Below are positions 28,229 through 36,417 of a stretch of 64,000 nt of DNA, one piece after another. Both the position numbers and the translations under genes were made by a program. This DNA is from Sphaerisporangium cinnabarinum (GTDB lineage: Bacteria > Actinomycetota > Actinomycetes > Actinomycetales > Cellulomonadaceae), in NCBI GenBank assembly GCA_003052455.1, contig QAPD01000071.1, positions 1 to 64,000 on the forward strand, written 5' to 3'. How positions within the stretch are numbered: position 1 is the stretch's first letter; each line of letters opens with the position of its first letter. The notes below the pieces were generated by a model, which was given only the letters and a program-made list of their open reading frames with translations, ran no database searches and was not told the DNA's origin.

Positions 28229-29128
28229 TCAGCGCGAGGCGCTCGGCGCGGGCTCCAGGACGACGTCCACCACGACCGCACGGTGGTCGGACAGCCCCGT
28301 GTCGACGGCCGTCGCGGGCCCGAGCGCCCGGACGGCCGGGCCGCCGGGCAGGCCGTCGGCGAGCACGTGGTCGATCTGCCGCACGGGCCGGTCGACGGGG
28401 TGCGTGAGCACGTCGGCGAGCGACGTGAACCCGGTGATCTCCGCGGGCTCCGGCGCGCGCAGGTTGAGGTCGCCCAGCAGCACGAGCGGGCGGGGGAGCG
28501 GCGCGCAGGCTCCCGTGAAGGCCCGGAGCTGGTCCGCGGTGAACTCGGGGCGCGACGTCGTGTGCGCGGTCACGACAGTGAGCGGCCCCCACGGTGTGCG
28601 GACGGCCGCGGCGAGCGCGGCGCGCGGCTCGTCGGGCACCACCCGGAACGGCAGCAGGCGCGCGGCCCCCGTCGCGGCCCCCGGCCGTCGCCGCCGCACG
28701 CGCGACCGCCACGGCATCCGCTCGAGCTCGAGGCGCGACCACCGCTCGACGGGGAACCTGCTGACGAGCCCGATCCCGTACGACGCGACCCCGGGGACGC
28801 GCCGCACGCCCGACCCCGGCCGCGCCGCGCGCACCCACGCACCGGAGACGCCACGGAGCGTGGGGGACAGGTGCCGGTGCTCGGCGCGCAGCGCCTCCGC
28901 CGCGACGGCGACGAGGTCGGCGCGGTGCGAGCGGGGCGAGTCGCGCTCGACCTCCTGGAGCGCGAGGACGTCGGCGTCGAGGTACGCGACGGCGCGCGCG
29001 AACCGCTCGACGTCGACCGTCCCGTCGAGCGCGGCGCCGTGCAGCGTGTTGAAGGTCGCGAGGCGCAGGGCGCCGTCCGGGCGCGGGGGCAGCGGTCCGT
29101 CGTTCAGGTCACGGGAGTCGTGGGGCAC
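28229..29128 (-). CDS. Endonuclease/exonuclease/phosphatase family protein
   Basis: The 299-residue protein shows the EEP order: LATFNTLHG (Asn ligand), DVLALQEVERDSPRS with the metal-binding Glu, VVTAHTTSR, LVLLGDLNLRAP with the catalytic Asp-Asn, QIDHVLADG and the final DTGLSDHRAVVVDV with the base His. Such enzymes cut phosphodiester or phosphomonoester bonds in DNA, lipids or nucleotides; many bacterial members are unassigned. There is no clear signal peptide. It starts with GTG. The preceding region of 91 bp separates it from the aminotransferase gene on the same strand. Confidence 0.85.
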   Translation of the reverse strand: MPHDSRDLNDGPLPPRPDGALRLATFNTLHGAALDGTVDVERFARAVAYLDADVLALQEVERDSPRSHRADLVAVAAEALRAEHRHLSPTLRGVSGAWVRAARPGSGVRRVPGVASYGIGLVSRFPVERWSRLELERMPWRSRVRRRRPGAATGAARLLPFRVVPDEPRAALAAAVRTPWGPLTVVTAHTTSRPEFTADQLRAFTGACAPLPRPLVLLGDLNLRAPEPAEITGFTSLADVLTHPVDRPVRQIDHVLADGLPGGPAVRALGPATAVDTGLSDHRAVVVDVVLEPAPSASR

Positions 29129-29219
29129 CGGACGATCCTCGCGCGGGCCGCGGACCGTCGCGACCAGGGCAGGGTCCCCGGGCGCGGGGGACGTCGTCGG
29201 GCCGCGGGCCCGGGACGCG

Positions 29220-30416
29220 TCAGAGCGTGCGGCGCCAGGCGGCGATGCGCTCGACCGCCTCGGCGACCGTGCTCGGGGACGCGGCGAACGACAGCCGGAC
29301 CCAGTCCCCGCCGCGGACGCCGTCGAAGTCGGTGCCGGGGGTGAGCGCGACGCCCGCCTCGGCGAGCAGGCGCGCGCACCACGTCACGGAGTCCAGGCCG
29401 TCCCCGGAGACGTCGGCGTAGACGTAGAACGCGCCGTCGGCGGGCGCGACGCGCGACCACCCGAGGTCGTCGAGCCGGGAGAGCACGAGCTCGCGCGACG
29501 CCGCGTACCGCGCGACGTTCTCGGCCGCGGCGGCGTACCCCTCGGGAGAGAACGCGGCGACGCCCGCGTGCTGCGCGAGCGCGGGCGGCGACAGCGCGAC
29601 GTTCCCGGCGAGGGCGCCGACCGGCCCCACGAGCTCGTCGGGCAGCACGAGCCACCCGAGGCGCCACCCGGTCATCGCCCAGTACTTCGAGAACGAGTTG
29701 ACGACGACCGCGCCGTCGGGCACGTACCGCGCCGCCGTCGGCAGCGCCGCGGCCGGGCCGTCCGCGCCGTCCCCGTAGACGATGCCGTGGTAGATCTCGT
29801 CGCTCACGAGGCGCACGTCGTGGTCGGTGCACCACGCCGCGACGGCGTCGAGCTCGGCGGGCAGGATCATCGTCCCCGTCGGGTTCGCGGGGCTCGCGAC
29901 GACGAGCCCGTCGAGGCCGCCGTCGTAGTACGCCTCCATGAGCTGCGACACCGTGGGCTGGTAGCGCGTCTCCGGGCCGCAGTCGAGCTCGACGACCTCG
30001 CAGCCCAGCGCGCGCAGGATGTTCTTGTACGCGGGGTAGCCGGGGCGTGCGAGCGCGACGCGGTCGCCGACGTCGAAGGACGCGAGGAACGCGAGGAGGA
30101 ACCCGCCCGACGACCCGGTGGTCACCGCGACGCGCGCCGGGTCGATCTCGACCCCGTACCAGCGGTCGTAGTGCTCGGCGATCGCGCGCCGCAGCGCGGG
30201 GACCCCGAGCGACTCGGTGTAGCCGAGGTCGCCGTGCTCGAGCAGCTCGATCGCGCGCCGCCGCACGACGTCCGACGCCCCGGTCGACGGCTCGCCCGCG
30301 CAGAGGTTGAGCACGGACGCGCCCGCGTCGCGCAACCGGTTCGCCTCGGCGAGAACCTCCATCACGGCGAACGGCGGCACGTGGGAGCGGCGTGAGACCT
30401 TCATCGACCCGGGCAT
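29220..30416 (-). CDS. Class I/II PLP-dependent aminotransferase
   Basis: The 398-residue protein is a fold-type I aminotransferase of the aspartate/aromatic kind. PLP is held by K244 in NSFSKYWAMTGWRLG, by the Asp-x-x-Tyr of SDEIYHG and by ASPANPTGT. The N-terminal CAGEPSTGASD is the usual substrate loop. It works in the cytosol on an amino acid and a 2-oxo acid not determined by sequence. Start is ATG 30416 (MPGSMKVS) or ATG 30404 (MKVSRRS); the second gives the more conserved N-terminus. It stands alone, divergent from the next membrane protein. Confidence 0.9.
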   Translation of the reverse strand: MPGSMKVSRRSHVPPFAVMEVLAEANRLRDAGASVLNLCAGEPSTGASDVVRRRAIELLEHGDLGYTESLGVPALRRAIAEHYDRWYGVEIDPARVAVTTGSSGGFLLAFLASFDVGDRVALARPGYPAYKNILRALGCEVVELDCGPETRYQPTVSQLMEAYYDGGLDGLVVASPANPTGTMILPAELDAVAAWCTDHDVRLVSDEIYHGIVYGDGADGPAAALPTAARYVPDGAVVVNSFSKYWAMTGWRLGWLVLPDELVGPVGALAGNVALSPPALAQHAGVAAFSPEGYAAAAENVARYAASRELVLSRLDDLGWSRVAPADGAFYVYADVSGDGLDSVTWCARLLAEAGVALTPGTDFDGVRGGDWVRLSFAASPSTVAEAVERIAAWRRTL

Positions 30417-30526
30417 GAGCCCATCATGCCCGCGTCATCCGTTCGGCGGACGTCGGTCGGCCGCGCGCGGAGGTGTCGGTCGTCCGGGCGACGCGCCGCA
30501 CCGCGCGCCCGGGGTCGGATGAGGCC

Positions 30527-31150
30527 ATGACGACCGACGACGCCTGGCGCGACGGCCCCGACGACCGGGAGGACGACGACCACGGCGGGGGGCGGGACCG
30601 TGCCGCGACCTTCCGCCCCGTCCGCGGGTGGGCGGTGCTGTGGCGCAGCGCGTTCGGGCTCCGGCACGGCGGTCACGAGTACGTCGTGGCCGTGGACTTC
30701 CTCGACTGGGACGAGCGCATCCGCCTGTACCGGGACGGCCGCCTCGTCGACGAGCAGCGCTCGCGCGCCCGGTTCGACCTCGGGGGCGCGACGCTGGAGG
30801 CGAGGATGAGCACCTACGGGATGCGGTACGTGCGCGTCGTGGACGCGGTCGGCACCGTGCACGACGTCCCGCCGCTGCCCGGGACCGCCGAGGCCTGGCG
30901 CGACCGCATGGACCGCGAGCGCCCGACGGCGAGCCGCGCCGTGGGCGTGACGGCGTGGGTCGTGCTCGCGGTCGCGCTCGTCACGCAGGTGCCGCAGCTG
31001 CTCGCGCTGGCGTCGGAGATCACGGGGTGGACCCCGCCCTTCGTGCCGGACCTCCCGGGCCCGGTGAACACGATCCTCACCGTGGGCGGCGTGCTCGCCG
31101 CGCTCGACCGGGCCCTGCGCCGCCGGTACCACCCGCTCCTCGACGGCTGA
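30527..31150 (+). CDS. Membrane-anchored protein of unknown function
   Basis: The 207-residue protein has an acidic, disordered first 30 residues, then a beta-rich soluble domain (HEYVVAVDFLDWDERIRLYRDGRLVDEQRSRARFDLGGATLEARM, cited in part), and a hydrophobic segment at about 145-170, with a second weaker one at 185-200. The beta domain resembles small FHA/PH-like folds only in general shape; I recognise no family. It is divergent from the aminotransferase. Confidence 0.65.
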   Translation: MTTDDAWRDGPDDREDDDHGGGRDRAATFRPVRGWAVLWRSAFGLRHGGHEYVVAVDFLDWDERIRLYRDGRLVDEQRSRARFDLGGATLEARMSTYGMRYVRVVDAVGTVHDVPPLPGTAEAWRDRMDRERPTASRAVGVTAWVVLAVALVTQVPQLLALASEITGWTPPFVPDLPGPVNTILTVGGVLAALDRALRRRYHPLLDG

Positions 31151-31214
31151 TCCCCCCGCTCGTCCCGCGGGGCGGCGGCTGCCTACGCTGACAGGGACGA
31201 CGAGGGAGGTTCTC

Positions 31215-31826
31215 GTGTTCCGACGACGTTCCCGCACCCCGGACGACGATCCGGTCCGGCGGGCCGCGCAGTACCGGGTCGACCGGGAGGCGGTACCCGA
31301 GGCCGCGCAGCAGGAGGGGTCCGCCGACGAGCCCGCCATCCCGGACCCGGCGCGCGCACCGGGCGGGGCGCGCACGACGGACGAGCCGACCGGGGCGCGC
31401 GACGACGACCTCCCGGCCGGCGGTCCGCGTCGTGTACGACCCGAGGACCGCGCGATGTACGTCGACACGGTGATCGACCAGGCCGTCCGGCGCGGCGAGT
31501 TCGACGACCTCCCGCTCGCGGGCAAGCCGATCCCTGGGCTCACGGGCACGCACGACCCGGACTGGTGGCTCAAGGCGGTGATCGAGCGCGAGCAGCTCAC
31601 CGGGCTCGGGCCTCCGGCCATGCTCCTCAAGCGCGAGGACCGCGAGCTCGACGACCGCCTCGACCGCGAGCTCGACGAGAGGGCGGTCCGCGAGATCCTC
31701 GCGGACTTCAACGCGCGCGTCGTCGACGCCCGCCGCCAGCTGCTCGGCGGGCCGCCCGTCGTGACGCCGACGCGCGACGTCGAGCACGAGGTCGCGCGCT
31801 GGCGCGCCCGTCGCGCCGCCCGCTGA
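31215..31826 (+). CDS. DUF1992 (DnaJ-homologue C28-like) protein
   Basis: The 203-residue protein has a disordered first 75 residues and then the DUF1992 core: MYVDTVIDQAVRRGEFDDLPLAGKPIPGL, cited in part, DPDWWLKAVIEREQL and a long Arg/Glu/Asp-rich helix LKREDRELDDRLDRELDERAVREILADFNARVVDARR, cited in part. The family is found beside J-proteins in eukaryotes and has no proven role in bacteria. A GTG start follows GGGAGG at about seven bases. The downstream gap holds repeats and a palindrome. Confidence 0.8.
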   Translation: MFRRRSRTPDDDPVRRAAQYRVDREAVPEAAQQEGSADEPAIPDPARAPGGARTTDEPTGARDDDLPAGGPRRVRPEDRAMYVDTVIDQAVRRGEFDDLPLAGKPIPGLTGTHDPDWWLKAVIEREQLTGLGPPAMLLKREDRELDDRLDRELDERAVREILADFNARVVDARRQLLGGPPVVTPTRDVEHEVARWRARRAAR

Positions 31827-31879
31827 GCGCCGAGCCCGGCCCGGCCCGGCCCCGACCAGCCCGGACCAGCCCGGACCAG

Positions 31880-31905
31880 CCCGACGGCGGGCGCCCGCCG
31901 TCGGG
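31880..31905. terminator. Perfect 26-bp palindrome, terminator-like
   Basis: The halves CCCGACGGCGGGC and GCCCGCCGTCGGG form a perfect palindrome right after three tandem copies of CGGACCAGCC-like decamers (about 31851-31880). It is 20 bp before the hydrolase start, so it either ends the DUF1992 transcript or folds in the hydrolase leader. Confidence 0.55.
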
Positions 31906-31924
31906 CCCGCCTAGGGTCGGCGGC

Positions 31925-33073
31925 ATGGCGGACTGGCAGCCCGACGTCCTGGGCGACGACTACGAGCAGCTCACGCTGCCGCTCGCGCCCGACGAGGAGG
32001 GCGACGTCGTCGCGACGCTCGTGCGGCGCCGACGCCCGGGCCCCGACCCGTACCTCGACGTGCTGTACGTGCACGGCTGGTCCGACTACTTCTTCCAGAC
32101 CGAGCTCGCCGACTTCTGGGAGGCGCACGGCGCGCGGTTCCACGCGCTCGACCTGCGCAAGTACGGCCGCAGCCTGCGGCCCGGCCAGACGCCCGGGTAC
32201 GTCGCCGACCTCGCCGCGTACGACGAGGACATCGAGGCCGCGCTCGGGGCGATGGGCCACCGGGGCGACGGGCGCTCCCCGCGCGAGGTCGTGCTCATGG
32301 GCCACTCGACCGGCGGCCTGACGCTGAGCCTGTGGCTCGCGCGCCACCCGGGGCGCGCGGCGGCGCTCGTCCTCAACAGCCCGTGGCTGGAGTTCCAGAC
32401 GCGCGAGGTCGGCCGTCTCCTGCTCGAGCCCGTGATCGGGGCGCGCGCCCGGCTCACGCCCACCCGCCCGCTGCCCAACGTCGACCTCGGCTTCTACACG
32501 CGCTCCGTGAGCAAGGAGTTCGACGGCGAGTGGTCCTACGACCTCACGTGGCGTCCCCAGCACGGCTTCCGGACGACGCCCGCGTGGCTGTCCGCCGTCT
32601 TCCGCGGGCAGCAGACCGTCGCGCGCGGCCTCGGGATCGGCGCGCCGGTGCTCGTCCTGCTCTCGGCCCGGAGCACGCTGCTGCCGCGGTGGACGCCGGA
32701 GATGATGCACACCGACACGGCGATCGACGTGGACGGCGTCGCGCAGCGCTCGGTCCAGCTCGGCGACCTCGTCACGGTCGCGCGCCTCGACGGCGCCCTG
32801 CACGACGTCGTCCTCTCCTCCCGGCCCGTGCGCGCGCTCGCGTACGGGCGCATCGCGCAGTGGGTCGGCGCGTACCTGCCGAGGCCCGCGCCCGTCACCC
32901 CGCCCGTGCCCGATGCCGTCGCCCCCTCTCGCCGCGACGCGCCGCGCGCGACGGGGGGAGTGGCGCGCGCGCTCGGCCGGCTCGGTGCCGGGGTGCGCCG
33001 CGCCGGACGGTCCGTCGCGCGGTCCGTGGGGACCGCCGTCGGGACGCTGCGCGGGCGGACCCGCCGCCGGTGA
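31925..33073 (+). CDS. Alpha/beta hydrolase
   Basis: The 382-residue protein has an alpha/beta hydrolase core: VLYVHGWSDYFF oxyanion region near 43, nucleophile S128 in MGHSTGGLT, and GALHDVVLSS with the likely catalytic His near 298. This resembles lysophospholipase-like hydrolases. No signal peptide is present, although the last 50 residues are Arg-rich and basic (ARALGRLGAGVRRAGRSVARSV, cited in part), which could bind membrane or nucleic acid. The ATG at 31925 precedes the conserved part. Ester or lipid cleavage is inferred; substrate unknown. Confidence 0.85.
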   Translation: MADWQPDVLGDDYEQLTLPLAPDEEGDVVATLVRRRRPGPDPYLDVLYVHGWSDYFFQTELADFWEAHGARFHALDLRKYGRSLRPGQTPGYVADLAAYDEDIEAALGAMGHRGDGRSPREVVLMGHSTGGLTLSLWLARHPGRAAALVLNSPWLEFQTREVGRLLLEPVIGARARLTPTRPLPNVDLGFYTRSVSKEFDGEWSYDLTWRPQHGFRTTPAWLSAVFRGQQTVARGLGIGAPVLVLLSARSTLLPRWTPEMMHTDTAIDVDGVAQRSVQLGDLVTVARLDGALHDVVLSSRPVRALAYGRIAQWVGAYLPRPAPVTPPVPDAVAPSRRDAPRATGGVARALGRLGAGVRRAGRSVARSVGTAVGTLRGRTRRR

Positions 33074-33134
33074 CGCCGGATGACGCCAGACGACATCTCA
33101 CCCTCGACGACCGCACGACACCCAGGAGACACCG

Positions 33135-33623
33135 ATGACGCTGCCCACCGGCCCGTACACGACCCCGGGCGGCCCGGCCCCCGCCGAGCGCCCCGCCCGT
33201 CGTCGACCGCGGTGGCTGGTCCCGCTCGTCGTCGTGCTCGCGCTGGTCCTCGTCGCCGCGGTCGCGCTCGTCGCCTACCTCGCGCTCCGCCCCCGCCTCG
33301 AGCGCCAGGCCAACATCGACGCCGTCGCGACGGCGTTCGACGAATGCGACCTCGGCGGCACGGGGGCGACCGTCGACCGCGAGAACGGCTCCGTCGACCT
33401 CCGCCGCGTGGGGTCCCCGTACGGCCCGAGCTGGGCGGAGGTCGAGTGCCTCACGGACGCGCTCGCGATGCCGCCGGAGCACCTCGCGGCGCTGCAGGAG
33501 CCCGGGGGCATGGATGCCGAGGAGGTGCGCTGGGACGCCTACATGGCGCAGCGGCTGGAGGGCGACGGCCAGACGTACGTCTTCCTGTACCACGACTGGT
33601 GGGCGCCGATCTACGGGGACTGA
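33135..33623 (+). CDS. Single-pass membrane protein of unknown function
   Basis: The 162-residue protein has a short Pro/Arg-rich cytosolic tail, one strong membrane segment at about 27-50 (WLVPLVVVLALVLVAAVALVAYLAL, cited in part), and an outer domain of about 110 residues with two Cys (DECDLGG, EVECLTD) that could form a disulphide. AGGAGA precedes the ATG at 33135. No family is recognised. It follows the hydrolase gene by 61 bp and may share its transcript. Confidence 0.7.
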   Translation: MTLPTGPYTTPGGPAPAERPARRRPRWLVPLVVVLALVLVAAVALVAYLALRPRLERQANIDAVATAFDECDLGGTGATVDRENGSVDLRRVGSPYGPSWAEVECLTDALAMPPEHLAALQEPGGMDAEEVRWDAYMAQRLEGDGQTYVFLYHDWWAPIYGD

Positions 33624-33796
33624 GCGCCTCCACCGACCCGGGAAGCGTCGCGGACCGCAGGTCGTGCGCGGACCGGTCCCCCCGCAGGGGGAGGGCGCCG
33701 GGGCAGGTGTCGCACCGTCGGGGGATCTGCCGGACGACGCGACGGCGCTACCGTCGGCGACGTCGTGCGTGGCGTCCAGCTGAAGGAGCGGTTCGA

Positions 33797-34414
33797 GTGT
33801 TTCGCGAGGTCCCCGTCCTCCCCGTCGTGATCCCGCTGGGAGCGGTGGTCCTCGCGCTCCTGCTGTGGCGTCTGCACCGGACCGGCCGGCTGACCGTGCC
33901 CCGCGCGGCCGTCGCGCTCGCGCTCGCCGTCTACGCGGCCGGGGTCGTGGCGAACACGGTGTTCCCGATCTTCCTCGACAAGCCGGTGACCAGCGCCGCG
34001 TGGGACGCCCACCTGGTCCTCGTGCCCCTCGTGGACTACGAGGTCGCCGACGCCCTGATGAACGTCCTCGTGTTCGTGCCGCTGGGCATGCTCCTGCCGC
34101 TCCTCCTGGCGCGGACGTCGTGGTGGCGCGTCGTGCTCGCGGCGGCCGCCTTCAGCCTCGCGATCGAGGTCACCCAGTACGTCACCTCGCACCTGCTGGG
34201 CGGCGGCCACATCGCGGACGCCAGCGACCTGCTCTTCAACGTCGTCGGCGGCGTGCTCGGCTTCGGGCTGTTCACCCTGCTGTCCGGCGTCCCCGCGCTC
34301 GACGCGTTCTTCGACCGCTTCCGCTGGTCCCCGGCGCCGCGGCCTCGCGGGTCGCGCGGGTCGCGCGCCGACGGGACGGACGCCCGTCGCGCGCGCTCAG
34401 CCGTCGAGCGCTGA
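33797..34414 (+). CDS. VanZ-like membrane protein
   Basis: The 205-residue protein has five membrane segments and the VanZ signature: VADALMNVLVFVPLGMLLPLL, cited in part, then AIEVTQYVTSHLLGGGHIADASDLLFNVVGGVLGF, cited in part. The Asn/Asp/Gln/Glu residues in those stretches are family-conserved. VanZ gives low-level teicoplanin tolerance in enterococci; most relatives have no known role. It starts with GTG after AAGGAG. Its last 18 nt overlap the end of the convergent phosphatase gene. Confidence 0.85.
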   Translation: MFREVPVLPVVIPLGAVVLALLLWRLHRTGRLTVPRAAVALALAVYAAGVVANTVFPIFLDKPVTSAAWDAHLVLVPLVDYEVADALMNVLVFVPLGMLLPLLLARTSWWRVVLAAAAFSLAIEVTQYVTSHLLGGGHIADASDLLFNVVGGVLGFGLFTLLSGVPALDAFFDRFRWSPAPRPRGSRGSRADGTDARRARSAVER

Positions 34415-34921
34415 GCGCACGAGGTCGACGATCCCGTCGGCCGCGGCCTCGACCTCGGCGAGGCAGTCCTCGAAGTCCTGCTGCCCGCCGTACCAGGGGT
34501 CGGCGATGTCGAGCACGTGCTCGGAGCCGCCCGGCTCGACGCGCGGCGCGGCCGGGTCGAACGAGCGGTACAGGCGCACCGGCGCCGACGCGTCGAGCCG
34601 CCGCAGGGCCCGCGCGTGCTGGGCGGTCATCGCGAGCACGAGGTCGCGCGCGGCGAGGTCGCCCGCGCGCACCTGCCGCGCCCGGTGCGTCCCGTCGACG
34701 ACGTACCCGTGCTCGGCCAGGACGGCCCGGGCGCGGCGGTCGATCGGGTTCCCTCGCTCCTCGTCGCTGATCCCGGTCGAGTCCACGACGACGCGGTCGC
34801 CGAGCCCGGCCGCCTCGAAGCGGTCGCGCAGCACCACCTCGGCCATGGGGGAGCGGCAGATGTTGCCGGTGCAGACGGTCATGACGCGGTAGGGCCCGGG
34901 GCGGGTCTCGGCACTGGACAT
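34397..34921 (-). CDS. Low-molecular-weight protein tyrosine phosphatase
   Basis: The 174-residue protein has the P-loop VCTGNICRSPMAE with nucleophile C17 and R23 (C-x5-R), and DIADPWYGG with the general-acid Asp, which define the low-molecular-weight phosphatase family. These cytosolic enzymes remove phosphate from tyrosine in bacterial kinases, often in exopolysaccharide control, and some are secreted virulence factors in mycobacteria. No tyrosine kinase lies near. The gene is divergent from the NmrA-like reductase and overlaps the VanZ-like end by 18 nt. Confidence 0.93.
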   Translation of the reverse strand: MSSAETRPGPYRVMTVCTGNICRSPMAEVVLRDRFEAAGLGDRVVVDSTGISDEERGNPIDRRARAVLAEHGYVVDGTHRARQVRAGDLAARDLVLAMTAQHARALRRLDASAPVRLYRSFDPAAPRVEPGGSEHVLDIADPWYGGQQDFEDCLAEVEAAADGIVDLVRSALDG

Positions 34922-35041
34922 GGCCCCATTCTGCGCGAGTCGTGACCTTTCCTCCCGTCCGGGTCGGGCGTCCTGCGTGGCCCGACGTCCCGCTCGGACC
35001 GTCGTCGGGCGGCCGGTGACCTGGGCGCCTACCGTGAGGAG

Positions 35042-35950
35042 ATGATGATCGGGGCGGGGTCGGGGCGGGTCGCCGTGACGGGCGCGAGCGGGCTCCTGGG
35101 GTCGAAGCTCGCGTTCCGGCTCGCCGCCGAGGGTGCGCCGCAGCGCCTGGTGGTGCGCGACGCCGCCCGCGCGCCCAGCCTGGGCGACGACCCGCTGCCG
35201 GAGTCGGACGTCGCCGTCGTCTCCGGGTACACGGACACGCGGGGCATGGTCGAGGCGTTCACCGGGGTGGACACGGTGCTGCTCGTGTCCGCGCGCGAGG
35301 ACGTCGACCGTGTCGCGCAGCACCGCGCGGCCGTGGACGCGGCCGTCGCGGCGGGCGTCCATCGCATCGTCTACGTGTCGTTCGTGGGCGCCGCCCCGGA
35401 CGCCGTGTTCACGTTCGCGCGCGACCACTGGCGCACCGAGGAGTACATCCGCGCGACGGGCGTGCGGCACACGTTCCTGCGCGACAACCTCTACCACCGC
35501 GGGCTCGCGCTCATGGTGGGCGACGACGGCGTGATCCGTGGCCCCGCGGGCGACGGTCGCGTCGCGTCGGTGTCGCACGACGACATCGCCGACGTCGCGA
35601 CCGTCGTGCTGCTCGACGCCGACGCGCACCGTCACGACGGCGTCACCTACGACGTCACGGGCCCCGAGGCGCTCACGCTCGCCGAGGTCGCGGCCGAGCT
35701 GTCGGCGGCCACCGGGCGCGAGATCACGTACCACCCGGAGACCGTCGACGAGGCGTACGCCTCGCGCGACCGGTACGGGGCGCCGCGGTTCGAGGTGGAC
35801 GGGTGGGTGTCGTCGTACACGGCGATCGCCGCGGGCGAGCTCGCGGACGTGAGCGACACGGTCCCGCGGCTCGTCGAGCGGCCCGCGCAGTCGTTCGCCG
35901 CGTGGCTCGACGACTACCCCGAGGAGTGGGCGCACCTGCGCCCCGCCTGA
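35042..35950 (+). CDS. NmrA/atypical-SDR NAD(P)-binding protein
   Basis: The 302-residue protein has the Rossmann loop VTGASGLLGSKLA near 12-24, a VDTVLLVSARE strand, and the YVSFVGAAPDAVFTFARDHWRTEEYIR region, cited in part, typical of NmrA-like and quinone-reductase (QorB-like) atypical SDRs. It lacks the Tyr-x-x-x-Lys pair of classical SDRs. Members sense redox state or reduce quinones. The ATG-ATG at 35042 makes the exact start ambiguous by one codon. It stands alone. Confidence 0.85.
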   Translation: MMIGAGSGRVAVTGASGLLGSKLAFRLAAEGAPQRLVVRDAARAPSLGDDPLPESDVAVVSGYTDTRGMVEAFTGVDTVLLVSAREDVDRVAQHRAAVDAAVAAGVHRIVYVSFVGAAPDAVFTFARDHWRTEEYIRATGVRHTFLRDNLYHRGLALMVGDDGVIRGPAGDGRVASVSHDDIADVATVVLLDADAHRHDGVTYDVTGPEALTLAEVAAELSAATGREITYHPETVDEAYASRDRYGAPRFEVDGWVSSYTAIAAGELADVSDTVPRLVERPAQSFAAWLDDYPEEWAHLRPA

Positions 35951-36064
35951 CCTGCGTCGAGCGCACGACGACGGCCCGCGCGTCGCCTGGTCGACCCTCG
36001 CAGGACCGACCGGGCGACCCGGCGGGACGTTCCCCGGCGGTTCCACGCCGTGGGCGAAAACCCC

Positions 36065-36094
36065 TGGCGTGGCCGCGGGAGGCGGACGTACCGT
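36065..36094 (+). promoter_or_regulatory. Candidate promoter of the structured RNA
   Basis: TGGCGT (36065-36070), an 18-bp spacer and TACCGT (36089-36094) lie just upstream of the strong ribosome binding site of the short peptide. A start near 36101 would leave a leader of about 26 nt. Confidence 0.4.
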
Positions 36095-36100
36095 CGTCGT

Positions 36101-36345
36101 ACACGCGAAAGGAGGTGGTCCTGGAAGTGAAGATTCTTCGGACTCGTGAGGTGGTTGCGCGCTAGTCGTCGCGCAACCGATCCAGCAACGGACCGGATGC
36201 GGTGAGCCCGTGAACCGGGCGGGGTCTCCCGAGGGGAGCCCCCGGCGGCGAGCGAGTACCACGCAACCACCGGAGCCCGCGGGTGTCGTGCCCTCGTCCA
36301 GCACGACAGGAGGAACCCTCCAGCCCGCGGGCTTCTTGCTGTCCA
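36101..36345 (+). ncRNA. Structured RNA with leader peptide, attenuator-like; family not recognised
   Basis: About 245 nt without a conventional gene. After the peptide frame (36127-36165), the segment GGTTGCGCG (36153-36161) can pair with CGCGCAACC (36170-36178) to form a hairpin across the stop codon. The overlapping GGTGGTTGCG (36150-36159) can pair instead with CGCAACCACC (36262-36271). A bulged stem lies near 36216-36244. The 3' end folds as a three-way junction: AGCCCGCGGG (36274-36283) with CCCGCGGGCT (36324-36333), enclosing TGTCGTGC/GCACGACA and GGAGG/CCTCC hairpins, followed by TTCTTGCTGT. The two exclusive pairings are like those of ribosome-dependent attenuators. No gene follows on this strand for 1.6 kb, so it may act in trans. 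With the palindrome at 36353 it fills the 460-bp gap after 35950. Confidence 0.55.
36127..36165 (+). CDS. Twelve-codon leader peptide candidate
   Basis: GTG starts VKILRTREVVAR, ending in TAG at 36163. AAAGGAGG at 36108-36115 is a near-perfect ribosome binding site; the spacing to this GTG is 11 bases, and a GTG at 36115 would give a longer MVLEVKILRTREVVAR but overlap the site. Codons such as ATT, CTT, ACT, CGT and GTT are AT-ending, unlike the flanking genes, so the nucleotide sequence itself is probably constrained. Three Arg residues stand out. The last codons and stop sit in the left arm of two competing RNA stems, the position where a stalled or released ribosome would choose between folds. 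Confidence 0.5.
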   Translation: MKILRTREVVAR

Positions 36346-36352
36346 CCCCCCG

Positions 36353-36417
36353 CCGCTGAGTGCAGGAAACAGTCGCGTCCGGGACGCCAGCACGCGACTG
36401 TTTCCTGCACTCAGCGG
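36353..36417. repeat. Dispersed long palindrome, copy 1
   Basis: Two perfect 26-bp arms (36353-36378 and 36392-36417) flank a 13-nt loop. The arm begins CCGCTGAGTGCAGG and contains ACAGTCGCGT. The stop codon of the convergent MFS gene (TGA at 36413-36411) lies inside the right arm. It belongs to one family with the elements at 38561 and 48272. It may act as a two-way terminator. Confidence 0.9.

Noticed and set aside
36353-36417. Palindrome as the ends of an insertion sequence
   Set aside because: There is no transposase, and all three copies are single compact palindromes, not paired ends.
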